DNA of 64,000 nt from Heligmosomoides polygyrus polygyrus (GCA_947396885.1 OX377204.1:45805139-45869138), one strand, 5' to 3'. Positions 1 through 10,939 are shown, numbered from the stretch's first letter. Made by a program: numbers and translations. Notes: a model not told the origin generated them from the letters alone.

Positions 1-3000
1 GCCAGGGTATTTGGTTGCTTTCCAACTGAATTCGCTGATTTTGTCCGACGATTTGGTGTTGTCGCATTTTTCAGGTTGACAGCTTCCAGCTCTGTAGCAC
101 CTGTGGGATGATTCTGAACTGAAGGCGTGATCTCGAGTGAAGAATTCAATTTTCTTCTGGCATACATGGAGAATGCTTTTGATGCGAAGGGAGATGAGTG
201 CAATTGGTTCCTGTTTGAAGTTTCGTATGGATAAGCATACTTCTTGTCCGAGAGGCTGAAGTGACAGTGTAACTCCTTGGTTGATGAAGCAAGTTTCTGT
301 CGAGTTGATAGATGAACAAGATTCTGTAGCGGTAGATATTGAGACGACATCCGAGCAGCAGTGTGCGTTACACATTATCGTTGCAAAAAGCGTTATGGAC
401 ATCAATGCAGGAGATATTCTGTGGAATCGGCTACGTCGTCTGTGATGGCTGTAGGGACGATAAGGTAGATCTGCCGAAGTGGAAGTCGTGTTTCTGGAGG
501 TTAATCGACAGCTTCGGTGCCTTCGAAGTAATTTGAAAAGTTGTTTCACGGGAAAAAGAAGAATGTTCAACAGTTTCTTGATGATGGCGATCAGTGGTAT
601 GAGGATCCAGCAAAGCGTAGTGATGAGGAGGAACATCGATATGGCGAACGCGATGTCAAGTGTTCGCCAGCACTGAGTGTTATAGATGTGCTCTAGGCAC
701 AAACGGCAGTGGAGTACCTCACATATAGGGTGAGGAGGGCAGGTAGTTGAGGATTGGTGAACAAGAATTCCCTTCTGCCAGACTTTGATCACGACGTTGT
801 ATTTGAATGCGATTAGTTCAGTGGGGAATAGGAGTGATTTGGCTGAAGTTTGCGAGATGAAAATGCAAAAGGATGTTATGCATGCTTCGATAGTGTCGAC
901 TTCTTGATTTGATTGTAGGGTGATGCCTCCTTTTGAGCACATTACTGAGAGCGAGACGGCATTAGAAGATCCATTTGATTTGTGGCCGTAGAATTCTCTT
1001 GTTGTTGTTCCCCAGGCCTTGATTGGAATCATTTTGTTCGATTCTTGAGCATCGCTGTAATCGAACAGGGCTATGGGAGTGTCGTACATGCAGAAGTTTT
1101 CAGCAGCTTCGTCGCAGTTGTGTTTTTCGCAGAACAGAGAAGTTCCTTGGAATGGAGATGTTGGATCCACTCGTCTCCCTACTGAATTGACGCATATGAA
1201 GTCGCTTGGAGTTAGATAGTCCTTTACTGTGATCTGGAGTTGTGGTACTAACAAAATAGTTCCGTCGTATAGTTGTATTTGATTGAAGAACCCGATCTTC
1301 TTGTGATTGCTGCAATTGGGAGACTCCTTGAAGGAACAGACGTTGTCAGGTACGAAATCAAGAAGTCTTGCGGGGATGGTGGACAACAGCGATTGCTGTA
1401 TGAGGGAGCCGTTGTAGTGTGAGCAAAATTGGGCCCACTTGGGACACTCGCACCTTGATCCGCACAGTTGACCGTCTTGTGGAAAAGGGAAGGATGCCCT
1501 GATTTCGCCGTTTGGACATGTTACTGGAAACCAGCAAACGTGATTCCGATTGTCCTTGGAGTATGTTGCCACGGCGATACCTCTTGCTACGCAAGGGGTG
1601 GCGTGGAGAATTCTCTTGTCAATAGTGATTTCGTGGGGGCATCGTGAGGAGAGTACTAGTGGAAGAAGGGCTGCCATTAGAAATGCGAGTGAGAAGGCGT
1701 TGTGACACACCTGCCTTGCGGCCTTTGAACGGGTGACCATAGGATGAGACGGCAGAGGAGTTGTTTTTTCCTTCGTCTTGGTGCACTGAGCGGGTTTTTG
1801 TGTTGAGGTGGAGTTGGAGGTGATTTCGAAACGACTCACAAGATTGATTGGTCTTGTGATAACGCGACGAGAGGGTAGTCGGATTTGAACTGAACGGTGG
1901 TAATCGTCGGATGAGCCGCACATTTGTCCCATTTTCCATGCTCCTCTAGGATGGTTTTCGTCATGAATTAGTACGTATTCTCCGTTGGTAGGCTTGTCGT
2001 TGTGGTGAATTCTTGGATGAGGGTGAGAAATTTGGTGTCGTCCTCGGAGGCAGGTGAGGTATTCGGTTTGCCATCTTTTCCAGAAATTCTCTAGGAGTTG
2101 AAGTCCAGATCGCCAGTCTCTTATTAGATCGTCTTGCGTAGTATATTGTGGCTTCCATTCTTCGTCTTCATCCGTGAAGTATGGAGTAGACAGCGCGGCT
2201 GATGGACGGACGAAGTCGATCGGACGTAGCGGTATGAAGTCGGCTTGATCGGTCATGTACGTCAGGGGTCTGGTGTTACATATAGCTTCGGATTCCTTTA
2301 CGAAGGTTAGTAGTTCATCTGTGTCGAAGTTGCGGTTTCTTATGGCGTGCTGGAACGCGTTCTTGAAGATTCCGATTAGACGTTCGTAGGCGCCTCCTTG
2401 CCATGGACTGAAGGCTGGGATAAACTTGAATAGAATCCTGTTGTTTGCACAGTAGCTGAAGATATCCTTATGTTGTCCTTCCAGCAAGGGTTCTGTTGAC
2501 AGAGCTTTGGCGACGGTTGTGAAGGCTGGTGCGTTGTCGCATAGGATTCTTCTTGGGCAGCCAAATGTAGCGATGAAACGGCGTAGACTGAGTAGGAAGG
2601 TGACCGAGGATAGGTTGCGGAGAACGTCAGTGGCGATAGCGCGACAGTTCAGACAGGTGATTAAGAGGATCCAGCACTTTTTTGAATCTCCTTCGCGGGA
2701 TTTGTAGTGTATGGGTCCCATGATGTCTAATCCGCAGTTTTCGAATGGGAAGTTGGGTCTGTCGACTCGAAAGGAGGGATGTGCTGGAAATTCGGGAAGC
2801 TTGAAGGGTTTCGCTTTGTTTCTTTTGCAGACGAAACATTTGTTGTTGATGGTGTGCTTCACAACGATGCGTCCTTTGGGTATCCATACCAGTTGACGGA
2901 GGAGGATCAGTGTTTGTTCCGTGCCGCAATGGTGATTGGTTTCGTGGATGTAAAGAACTAAGAGCGTCGTGACGTTGCTTCTTCTAGGAAGAAGAATTGG

Positions 3001-3792
3001 TTCCTTGGTCTCTGGTGGTAGTGAAGAGTTGAGGATCCTTGTACGAACTCGTAGCACATTGGTTTTGTTGCATCGATAGAGACCGAGTTGTTGATAAAGA
3101 TCCTTGTCTGGTGGGTCTTCTTCTTGAGCGAGACGAAATAGGATAGCAGTTGCTTTTGATCGTAACTGATGTGTTGAACGTCCGAAATGATGAGCCGCTT
3201 TTGAAGAAATGCGAACGATAAAGAGAAGAATGTTCGTCACGGTGTGCAGAATCCTTGTCCATTTGCTGAAACGGTGGGAGTTCAGTAGAGGAGTCATTTG
3301 CGTATTATTTCCTGCTGGATCGTTGTTAGTAAGGGTGAAGTGTCCGAATTCACTTTCTGGAGTGGTGTCATCAAGTTGTTCTGGCCACTCATCTTCGTTC
3401 TTGAGCAGGAATGGTGGTCCATTCCACCAAAGTTGGTTGTTGCGTAGCTCAGCAATTGTACAACCTCTGCTCGCAACATCTGCAGGGTTCAATGGACCTG
3501 GAACATGAAGGAAGGTGGCGTTCTGAGCATTGTCTCTGATCATTTTCACTCGATTGCGGATGAAAATTGGGAGGTCTTTTTCTGATCGAGCCCATGCGAG
3601 TGCGACTTTGCTGTCTGACCACACAAAGGTTTGTTGGATTGGAATATCCAGATGGAGTTTCACATATCGAAGTAAAACGAGAAAATGCCAGGTCACGATT
3701 TGATGGCAGGTCGAATGGACTGTATTTGAATGGAAGTCGTACTGAATACCTTCGTTCCTTGGCGTTATAGCGAATTGAGTTGTTGAAATCGT
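1..3792 (-). CDS. BEL/Pao pol C-terminus, integrase and envelope-like glycoprotein, one open frame running off the window
   Basis: I checked this frame codon by codon. It has no stop from 3792 to base 1 (about 1264 codons). Its upstream limit is a stop at 3793-3795, and the likely biological entry is the deletion junction near 3665. Visible parts: RNase H-like WSDS motif near 3620; integrase zinc finger HHCC at about 2950-2815; integrase catalytic D at 2725-2727, D at 2536-2538 and E at 2383-2385, with a D-to-E spacing of 50 residues as in BEL/Pao; DUF5641-like region near 2110-1930; a signal-like hydrophobic segment near 1700-1640; a cysteine-rich ectodomain; a transmembrane segment near 665-560; a second signal-like segment near 400; and a second cysteine-rich domain resembling the phlebovirus Gc class II fusion fold. 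The ectodomain cysteines appear intact. Function (membrane fusion) is inferred from family only. The frame continues beyond base 1. Confidence 0.85.
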
Positions 3793-5296
3793 CTAAGCAT
3801 TGTTCGTTGATGGATTGATTTGGTTCATCGATGATTCCCATGGATTCATGTGTCCAAAATTGTTCGACGAGTTTAACCAAATCCGTGTGTCGTACTGGGC
3901 TAGACAACGTTGACGAGTAGTTGATGATGGTGATGTTGGAGTTGTTGAAGCGGAGAGAGTGGTCAGTGACGATTTTGCCGATGCATGTTTCGAGTACTCG
4001 ATAGCCGTTCTTGAGAAGAGATATGCTGAAGTTGTCGTGGAAGACGAGGTCGCAGAAGTAGTCCATCCCTATGAGAAGTTGTGGTGTGGCGATTTTCTTT
4101 CGAACGGGTTGATTTTGTGCATCGTTTGTTTCTTGGAATGACGAATACTTCAGTTCGGTAGTAAGGATCGGAAGAGCTTGAACATGGAGAATGGCGGTAG
4201 CATTGTTGATACAGCGGATTCCAATTTCGTGGTTGGTGGCCTGCATAGATATTGGTTCGTCGTTTCCAAAGGTAAACATTGTAATCTCTTGAGGGCTTGA
4301 TGTGCGTAGCTGTAGTACTATTGCCAAGTCGTTTGTGATGTATGATTGAGATGCTCCAGTGTCTAGTAGCACGGGAACACAGACTTCCTTGTCCGTATTT
4401 GTTGGGTTGAAGAGTACGACGTCCGTGCACATCAGTGGAGGCTTCACTATTTTGGTTGATTGGCTCACGTGCAGAGTAGCTGCGAGCTCTGACAAGTTGG
4501 GGGTGGTCGATTCGGTTGGAAGTTGCTCTGAAAAGTGCACCTGACTGTGGTGGCTCTGGGCGGGTTGTTGTGATCTTCGGCGGAAATGCTGTTCCTGAAC
4601 TTGAGAGTATGGCGTTCTTTCGCTTGCTGATTGATTGCCTCCTTCGATTCGTCCTGGAATAGATGATCGTGAGGAGTAAGTCAGACAAAGTGGCGTGTGA
4701 TGACGCTTTGAACAATGGGAGCAGGTTTTCTTTGATCTACAGTCTTTTGTAAGATGATTGTCCGGCAAACAGTTGTAGCAGAGTCGATTTCGTTTTACGA
4801 TCAGGATTCTTTCCGACGGAGTCTTATAGACGTCGCAATTGAAGGAGTTGTGATTAGTCTTCGAGCAGAACTTGCATCGTTTTACCTGGAACGTCGGCGT
4901 GATTGAAGCAGCGTGAGGCTTACGCATCTTTGTCGGTTGTTGGCTTCGATGAGCGTGAAAGACGTATCTTTCAGAGGAATTAAGCTCTGGAAATTCCATT
5001 TCGCGTAGTGTAGATTCCTTTCTAACAATGTCGGTGAGTAGATGAACGAGTTCGGACGGAGTGAGGTTGTCCTGGTTGTTGGTTCTGTCGTAGATCCGAC
5101 TTCTCACGTGGCGTGGTAGTTTGTTTAAGAGTATAGCTCCCAAACCGTACTCCTTACTATCATCCTCATAGGTGCAAAATTGTCGAATTAGGGCGTACAT
5201 GTTTTTGTAGAGTACCTGTAGATCCTGTTTGATCGCAAGGAGGTAGATTCGCCAGTTTAGAAAACAGGACGTGTCGTTTAGTGACTCGGTCGTCAA
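3449..5296 (-). CDS. BEL/Pao gag C-terminus, zinc knuckles and aspartic protease (DUF1758-like)
   Basis: The ORF is 615 codons. Residues about 20-70 complete the DUF1759 gag fold started in the preceding frame. Cysteine-histidine knuckles lie at about residues 141-154, 173-186 (canonical CX2CX4HX4C) and 192-204. A retropepsin-type active site LLDTGAS is at about residue 310. Residues about 490-540 give the conserved BEL linker that leads into reverse transcriptase (RYSVRLPF, then LPSNRDLAFSRF). Right after this, near 3665, the meaningful sequence leaves the frame, and the last 90 residues are an out-of-frame reading of the pol tail. The ORF therefore ends artificially. The start shown lies inside the overlap with gag and is not a real initiation site. 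Translation would require either a polyprotein frameshift or repair of a 1-base change near 5236. Confidence 0.85.
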   Translation of the reverse strand: MTTESLNDTSCFLNWRIYLLAIKQDLQVLYKNMYALIRQFCTYEDDSKEYGLGAILLNKLPRHVRSRIYDRTNNQDNLTPSELVHLLTDIVRKESTLREMEFPELNSSERYVFHAHRSQQPTKMRKPHAASITPTFQVKRCKFCSKTNHNSFNCDVYKTPSERILIVKRNRLCYNCLPDNHLTKDCRSKKTCSHCSKRHHTPLCLTYSSRSSIPGRIEGGNQSASERTPYSQVQEQHFRRRSQQPAQSHHSQVHFSEQLPTESTTPNLSELAATLHVSQSTKIVKPPLMCTDVVLFNPTNTDKEVCVPVLLDTGASQSYITNDLAIVLQLRTSSPQEITMFTFGNDEPISMQATNHEIGIRCINNATAILHVQALPILTTELKYSSFQETNDAQNQPVRKKIATPQLLIGMDYFCDLVFHDNFSISLLKNGYRVLETCIGKIVTDHSLRFNNSNITIINYSSTLSSPVRHTDLVKLVEQFWTHESMGIIDEPNQSINEQCLDDFNNSIRYNAKERRYSVRLPFKYSPFDLPSNRDLAFSRFTSICETPSGYSNPTNLCVVRQQSRTRMGSIRKRPPNFHPQSSENDQRQCSERHLPSCSRSIEPCRCCEQRLYNC

Positions 5297-6113
5297 AGTG
5301 CGTCTTCAAAATGTCGACAGCGATTTGGTAGTTGGCCGACGTGATCGGGAGACCTTGTACGCAGTGAAGTGCCTTTCCTCTGGGTGAAGATTTGAGCAGT
5401 GAAAATTTTGTCGCATCATCGATATGTGGCTTGTTACCGATTAAGGTGCAGAATCGCTCCCAAAATTCTTGAAATTCCAGAATAGATCCGCTGAACAATG
5501 GAAGATCGATTTTGCTTAGTAGTGAGGCATCGACGAAATTGCAGAGGTTGTTGGAAAGCGGACTCACGATGGTGTTGCTGTTGGGATCGCGTTCAATTGT
5601 TGCAGTCATGGCATGGGCAGGAGGCGCAGTCGGAACGTCGATGTACTGATAAAGAGGTTTGGAGGTGTTCGATTCCAAGGAGAGTGCGTCGGAAGGTGAT
5701 GGCGTTGGTCCAGGTAGTGGAAGATGGCGTTTTGTGAGCTCGTCGTCGATGGCGTTGAAGAGTATGTCCATTTTTTCGAGGACGGGGACGGCAGCCGCGA
5801 GAGTGGTTCGGTAGTCGCCATATTTTTCGATGAAGTTGTTGAATGTAGATTGTTCGTTGTTGTCCGTCGAGATGAGCGATGTCCAATTTTGGTGTAGTTG
5901 TTCGAGTTTGATATAGGAGGCGAGGAGATTCGATCGTGCGGTTGCACAGTCCTTGCGAAGAAGAGGGAGGTCGTCCGAGGGGATGTTGCCGAGTTGTACA
6001 TTGTCGAGTTTGATTTCATAGTCGGCGAGAGTATCGTGCGCTGTCGTGATCTGTCGCGTGATTTGTTTCGAGAGTTTACCGATCTGGCGTCGAATGCTTT
6101 GCGAGTCGGCCAT
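5166..6113 (-). CDS. BEL/Pao gag N-terminus (DUF1759-type)
   Basis: The ORF is 315 codons from an ATG at 6113 that follows the primer-binding-site candidate by about 120 bases. The N-terminal 130 residues look helical (heptad-rich). Residues about 195-265 hold the DUF1759 signature (LPLFSGS, FWERF, then a KFSLLK...GKALHCV segment) typical of BEL/Pao capsid precursors. The last 30 residues are out of frame: the family-like reading moves to the overlapping +1 frame near 5236. Gag normally assembles intracellular particles around the element RNA. Confidence 0.85.
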   Translation of the reverse strand: MADSQSIRRQIGKLSKQITRQITTAHDTLADYEIKLDNVQLGNIPSDDLPLLRKDCATARSNLLASYIKLEQLHQNWTSLISTDNNEQSTFNNFIEKYGDYRTTLAAAVPVLEKMDILFNAIDDELTKRHLPLPGPTPSPSDALSLESNTSKPLYQYIDVPTAPPAHAMTATIERDPNSNTIVSPLSNNLCNFVDASLLSKIDLPLFSGSILEFQEFWERFCTLIGNKPHIDDATKFSLLKSSPRGKALHCVQGLPITSANYQIAVDILKTHFDDRVTKRHVLFSKLANLPPCDQTGSTGTLQKHVRPNSTILHL

Positions 6114-6232
6114 ATCGCGCTGCTTGGAGTCGTTCGGACGCGTTGTTGGACGGCAAGATAAGTTGTAGACGAGCGAAATTGGACGATCGCTGGCGTGATG
6201 ACGGGAGTGGAGTGAAGATCACAGTTTCGGGT

Positions 6233-6345
6233 CCGTGGTCGCCATTTTGTCGAGCTCGCAGTAGAGACGATTTATTTCTGACGTGGGAAAACCCGAATAA
6301 AGCAGGATCATGAGGCTTATATACGCTTTCGAAAAATGTCATATG
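6233..6345 (-). promoter_or_regulatory. LTR core: TATA box, polyadenylation signal and primer-binding-site candidate
   Basis: On the minus strand a TATA box (GTATATAAG, 6316-6324) is followed after about 40 bases by AATAAA (6271-6276) and then, just outside the presumed LTR end near 6246, by TGGCGACCACGG (6233-6244). The TGGCGACC start resembles primer-binding sites I recall for BEL-type elements, primed by tRNA. The 5' boundary of the LTR cannot be fixed because its partner lies outside the window; it may extend up to about 6460. Confidence 0.6.
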
Positions 6346-6469
6346 GCACGATGATTAATGCTGATAGCATTTAATAACGGATGCAAGACACAATATGAGA
6401 AATAATGTTGTTCAAATTAAGTTCAACAAAGGAAATGACTAATCTATGTTTGTTCAAAGGAATGCAAGA

Positions 6470-7765
6470 GAATCATGCTGTTTCTGCAGAAATTCAAGAC
6501 TAAACGATATTTTATCGGTCAGATAAATGCTTGGTCAACGAAGTGGATGCTTGACATCTCACACGAAAAAACTTTAGTTATGTGCATCGGGAGCTCTCAC
6601 CCAAGAGATCTTTCGTTTTTCTTAGGAAAGGAAACTTTGAGGAACACAAATTTGTGAGAGACCTGGACATCAAATACTCCGATTCGCTGTGTTTCGAAGA
6701 CTATATTGATGAAACAATAACAACGGCATACAGAAGATCCAACTTCATTTTGCGAGCATTTCAAACTCACAGTATGTCTACCCTATTCAAACTTTTTTCC
6801 ACGTATGTAAGGCCGCTTTTGGAATACTGTACACCACTGTGGTCACCTCTTAAGATCGTCCACAAAGAAAAAATCGAAAAAGTGCAGAAAAGATTCACGA
6901 ACGCAATTTTCTCAAGAAACGGTTTGTATCATGTAAGCTATAAAGAAAAACTTGCAACGCTTGGTGAAAACTCACTTAAGCTACAAAAAATTTTGTATGA
7001 TCAAAATCTCGTATTCAAGATTTTCTCTGGCTGTTTAGATATTGATAAAAGAGAAATATTTAATTTCTTAGATTTTACTGATAGAACTAGAGGTCATCCG
7101 TTTCGCATATTCATAGGTCGAGTTCGCTCCCAACAGTTCTTTGGATCTTTTCTAGTACGAGCTGTAAGAACATGGAATAGCTTGCCTAACGCAATAGTTT
7201 CTTCGTCAACCCCAGCTAACTTCAATCACAAACTTGAAGCACACCTCCAACAAAGCGGATTTTTCTGATGTTTCTTTTCCCTAAATCTCAGATAGCAAAT
7301 CAGTCTCTATATTGTGGAGATAGACCGGTAGAATGAAGATTTCCCTTAAAAATAACTTTTTACTTGCATGAGACTGCGCTTAACTTTTTTTGATAAACTA
7401 TTGTGCACGTTTCGGCTATTGGATATCAATACTTGTAAAAAATAGTTGCCACTACCAAATTCAATAAGACACTCAAAACACTCAATATTTTGATAGAGTA
7501 CAAGTACCTTTTTCAGTGAGTGAACAGCTTGAATAAAAGCACTTTTCGCGTCTCGATTCAATTCATCGAAGAAACCATTTTTCGCAGATCTTCAAAAAGC
7601 AACCTTCCTTGCAATTTTTTAGTGCTCAACTGTTTTCACATCACTTTCGAAACAATAATTTTCCTCCACTTTTGCTGGTCTTTTGAGAGCCAATTTTTGC
7701 TGTGTTCTTTTGTGATAAACGGATTCTGTAATACTTTTGGCTCAATAAATATTGTATTGTATTGT
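6470..7765 (+). mobile_element. CR1-like LINE, 5'-truncated copy 1
   Basis: The copy keeps only the C-terminal third of the reverse transcriptase and a 3' UTR. It ends in a short TTGTA-type repeat (7752-7765), a 3' tail typical of CR1-like LINEs. It abuts the BEL element on the left and a second LINE of similar type on the right. Confidence 0.75.
6475..7268 (+). pseudogene. CR1-like LINE reverse transcriptase, C-terminal fragment with one frameshift
   Basis: The coding potential starts in one frame (6475-6650) and continues after a 1-base shift near 6640 in the frame that ends at 7268. Recognisable blocks are the post-palm WLLD/KT segment, the vRDL..KYSDSL block, the YVRPLLEYCTPLWSP thumb motif, and the C-terminal AVRTWNSLPNAIVSSS motif found in CR1/Jockey-group proteins. 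The catalytic palm (YADD box) and the endonuclease are missing, so the copy is inactive. Confidence 0.8.
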
Positions 7766-9211
7766 AAATGTGCGCGTTCGCTTTATAAGCCTTTATCAAT
7801 GATTTTCAATGTTTCCCTGATTTACAGTGAGGTTCCCGATATCTGGAAAGAGTCAATTATAACTGCATTTCCAAAGAGCCCGAAGTCCGTTTTACTTTCT
7901 TCCTTCCGACCGATAAGTGTATCCCCTACCCCAATAAAGGTAATGGAAAAAATATTGCGGGAGAAGCTGACCTCACATCTATCCAAAAACAAACCTATTC
8001 CTGCCCAACAGCATGGTTTTATTGCTGGTGCTTCTACGGCCACGCAACTGTCGGATTCCATCTTTGATTGGAATCTTGCGATAAATAATGGTGATTCCGT
8101 GGACATCATTTACTTCGATTTGTCGAAAGCCTTTGACAAAGTATGTCATAAGAAACTTCTAGCAAAACTTTATCAAGAAGGCATTAGGGGATCCCTTCCA
8201 GCCTGGATTCGCTCCTATTTGAGTGGTAGACATATGCGTGTTAAGGTAGGAAATTCCTTCTCAAGATGCTATGATTGCACAAGTGGAGTGCCTCAGGGAG
8301 GCGTATTATCCCCGGTTTTGTTTCTTGTATATACTTGCGATCTTCCTGCTCGTCTGGTTACTGATCCTTGTGTGACGGTGCAAGTGTATGCTGATGATAT
8401 ACAGATTTACGGAGCTTACAATGATGACAATAAGGCTCAGGTTTCTCAAGCTTTATCTCAATCCATCAACAATATGATGGAGTGGGCCAACGCTTGGGAG
8501 CTACCTGTGAATCTTTCAAAAACATCAGTTTTCCATATTGGGAATTCGAACAACAACGGGTACAGTTTCAATAATTGCGTTCTGACCTCCATTTCCGAGG
8601 TTCGCGATCTTGGAGTTGTTTTAGATCGTGGATTAACTTTTGAAAATCACATTAACACTATTGTGCAGAAAGCTTTTACTACACTTTTTTTGATTTGCAG
8701 AAATATCAAGTGCGACGACAGCTCTATACTGATTAGTTTATATAAGTCGTATGTCATCTCTATTTTAGAGTACTGCTCTAATGTTTGGAGTCCTTTTACA
8801 AAAAAGTCTCAATCCAAAATTGAAAAAGTGCAAAAGACTTTCACGAAAATTTTATTTTATAGGTGTGCACGTACTTTAGGTGATATACGAATGATACCTT
8901 GTTATGAGGAAAGGCTTAAGCATTTCAACCTCAAGAGCCTTTACTATAGACGCGTATTCAGCGACCTAGTTTTCTGCTTTAAAGTTTTAAAAGGTGAATC
9001 AAGACTTAGAGCTAGCAAATACTGGACTTTCTTGCCAACGCTGGGTTATCGTAATCATTACCGTTTTCACTACCCTAACGTGAAGAAAAAATATCGTGAG
9101 AAAGTCTTCAATTCGCTTTTCTATCGTGGTGCTCGCTGGCTGCAATTGTTGCCTGCGAGCATATTAGATGCTCCAAATGCAAATGTTTTTCGAAGAAGGT
9201 TGAAAAAATAG
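7766..9211 (+). CDS. CR1-like LINE reverse transcriptase (palm to C-terminus), open
   Basis: The open frame extends upstream to 7520, but family-like residues begin only near 7766 (CARSLYKPLSMIFN). Conserved blocks follow in order: SFRPISV (RT1), QHGF...S..TQL (RT2), YFDLSKAFDKV (RT3), SGVPQGGVLSPVLF (RT4) and VYADDIQIYG (RT5 catalytic box, two aspartates present), then the thumb YVISILEYCSNVWSPF and the C-terminal ARWLQLLPASIL block. There is no internal stop. The endonuclease and ORF1 are lost through 5' truncation, so the copy is immobile although the enzyme core is intact. Confidence 0.85.
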   Translation, partial: KCARSLYKPLSMIFNVSLIYSEVPDIWKESIITAFPKSPKSVLLSSFRPISVSPTPIKVMEKILREKLTSHLSKNKPIPAQQHGFIAGASTATQLSDSIFDWNLAINNGDSVDIIYFDLSKAFDKVCHKKLLAKLYQEGIRGSLPAWIRSYLSGRHMRVKVGNSFSRCYDCTSGVPQGGVLSPVLFLVYTCDLPARLVTDPCVTVQVYADDIQIYGAYNDDNKAQVSQALSQSINNMMEWANAWELPVNLSKTSVFHIGNSNNNGYSFNNCVLTSISEVRDLGVVLDRGLTFENHINTIVQKAFTTLFLICRNIKCDDSSILISLYKSYVISILEYCSNVWSPFTKKSQSKIEKVQKTFTKILFYRCARTLGDIRMIPCYEERLKHFNLKSLYYRRVFSDLVFCFKVLKGESRLRASKYWTFLPTLGYRNHYRFHYPNVKKKYREKVFNSLFYRGARWLQLLPASILDAPNANVFRRRLKK

Positions 9212-9835
9212 ACCTACTCTCAACTCTGCATTTGGAAGACATTTCTTGATTTTATGCAGCATTGGTTCTCCTCTGTTGCCACACTTTGCGTCGTAAATTT
9301 TATTGCAACTGCTGCTTTTTTCTACATTTTGTCCGCTTAGTATTTAATTTAGTAACCTACTCTGAGTTTGTTTATTCAACCTTCGTATTGCTGTTTACTT
9401 AACTCCCCAACTCTTTCCTTGTTTTCCTATCTTCTTTCTTCCTTTTTTGAATCAATATCAATCTTGCTGCCGTTGTAAGCTTCTCATTTTGACCCTTTTA
9501 AACTGCTTCCCCTGGCAGCCGTCGTGTGGGCTTCAATGGGAGCGGCGGACCTACTAAGATGGTATCCGGAGCCGTTATCTCTCGCAGCTTGCAGTGTTGG
9601 CGGGCCACTGCTCGTTTCCCACTGAACTACCCACTCCACGAACCCCTACCTCTGCATTTTTATCGTAATTTATTTGTATTGGCTCTCCTTGGTAGTTGAA
9701 TTTACAGCTATCATCATATAACTAGGTTGTGTTGTTGAGGGATTTAGTTTTTGTTTGTTTTTTTTTAAACAGAACTGTTTTGTTTACGCCGTGTCCATGT
9801 TATTCATTTCCTGATTATTGCGCACTATACAGTGC

Positions 9836-9838
9836 AAA

Positions 9839-9881
<43 letters not shown>

Positions 9882-9883
9882 AT
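9836..9883 (+). repeat. TAAA microsatellite, LINE 3' tail
   Basis: About eleven perfect TAAA units follow the 3' UTR of the second LINE and mark its end. Shorter tracts of the same unit occur at 18844-18862 and 31814-31835. Confidence 0.85.
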
Positions 9884-10489
9884 TGCTCGGGTTTTTATAC
9901 AGTCCAAATGTTAGAAGGATCATAGAAGCAGAGTCATGAAAGTGACATCGCTGGGCAAGTTGTGTCAGAAAAGGTTTTGAGCCTCGCTTCGTCACAACGA
10001 ATGGGCTTCCTTTATTGAACGGCAGCATTGCGTAACTGGTGGCCAGCTCTGAATGCAACCGTCAAAATCCGACCTTAAGTTAGGGTGACGGTAGATGTAT
10101 AGCGTACCACCTCTGTAGCTCAAGAACATTCGAATACAAATCTTCGAAAAACCACCGTCCGCATTTTCTTAGTCATTAAGCAAGAAGAGGAACCACGATC
10201 GATCTATAGTTCATAACAGAAAATGTAACAAGCAACGGCTACTCATTGCAAGTGATTTTTTCTTAAGGAGGATACGATCTGTATATGATGAGAACTGCTC
10301 TGAATGACGAAGTCAGGGTCACGTAATGGCAATCGCCATCGATTGTACGTCACCAGTACAGCCATTTCCATACCGGTGCTATACACTCAGCCTTTAACGG
10401 TTCAGCAATTTTAAGGAATTAGCGGCGTTTTCTTTAAGAATTATCTTAACAATTTCACAGAAAACGGAATTTCTGACGCATTTCCCTTA
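9884..10489. other. No gene recognised
   Basis: Unique-looking, moderately AT-rich sequence. I find no convincing exon, RNA or repeat structure here. Confidence 0.4.
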
Positions 10490-10939
10490 CAAGGGAGATC
10501 AATGAACTCACCGTAGCAATTTTAAAAGTGACCTATTAAGGGTTGTAGGGGGTTGTCTGAGAAGCACCGTAATGATTGTCAAATTTCCTGCGAACATCTG
10601 GGTAGGTTAAAAATTGCAAAAAACCGTATCACTTCTCTGGCCGATAAAGCAAAAGAGACATCTGGAACTGTCATGTCGTGATTAGAATCTATCCAGCAAA
10701 AGGTTTGGGGCTGCAACAGTAGCGGAATTACAGCAAACTCACAATTTGCTTGTTAGCGATACAGAAACGGAAGTGGAATATGGAGGTGAGCCGCTCACCA
10801 GCAATGCGTCAGCGACTGGATGCCCGAGGGTATATGGGTGCGAACTTGCAGGAAATGGGTCGAGGGTTCGGATCAGTGGGTTGGGATTCTGCATTGTTCG
10901 GCTTGCTCACTGCCCTTTTGCTGATGCAAAGTGTATCTT

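Larger units (their letters stand above)
1..6345 (-). mobile_element. BEL/Pao LTR retrotransposon with env-like region, RT-deleted, truncated by window edge
   Basis: The minus strand carries, in order, LTR-like promoter sequence, primer-binding-site candidate, DUF1759-type gag, CCHC knuckles, aspartic protease, RNase H-like tail, integrase and a cysteine-rich membrane glycoprotein region. This order is diagnostic of BEL/Pao (Belpaoviridae-like) elements. The env-like part matches what is known for nematode members such as Ascaris Tas and C. elegans Cer7, whose env was linked to phlebovirus glycoproteins. Three reading frames are used. A +1 shift near 5236 separates gag from the knuckle/protease frame. 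A second frame change near 3665 coincides with loss of the whole reverse transcriptase. The 3' end and the second LTR lie left of the window. The copy cannot be autonomous as read, but its remaining frames are open over long stretches, which suggests a fairly recent insertion or deletion. Confidence 0.9.
7766..9883 (+). mobile_element. CR1-like LINE, 5'-truncated copy 2 with TAAA-type tail
   Basis: The copy spans from the fingers of the reverse transcriptase through a 3' UTR of about 620 bases to a run of TAAA units. It begins immediately after the tail of copy 1, so one of the two probably inserted at the end of the other. Fragments of the same family occur at 29757-30720 (+) and 52610-52760 (-). 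Confidence 0.8.
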
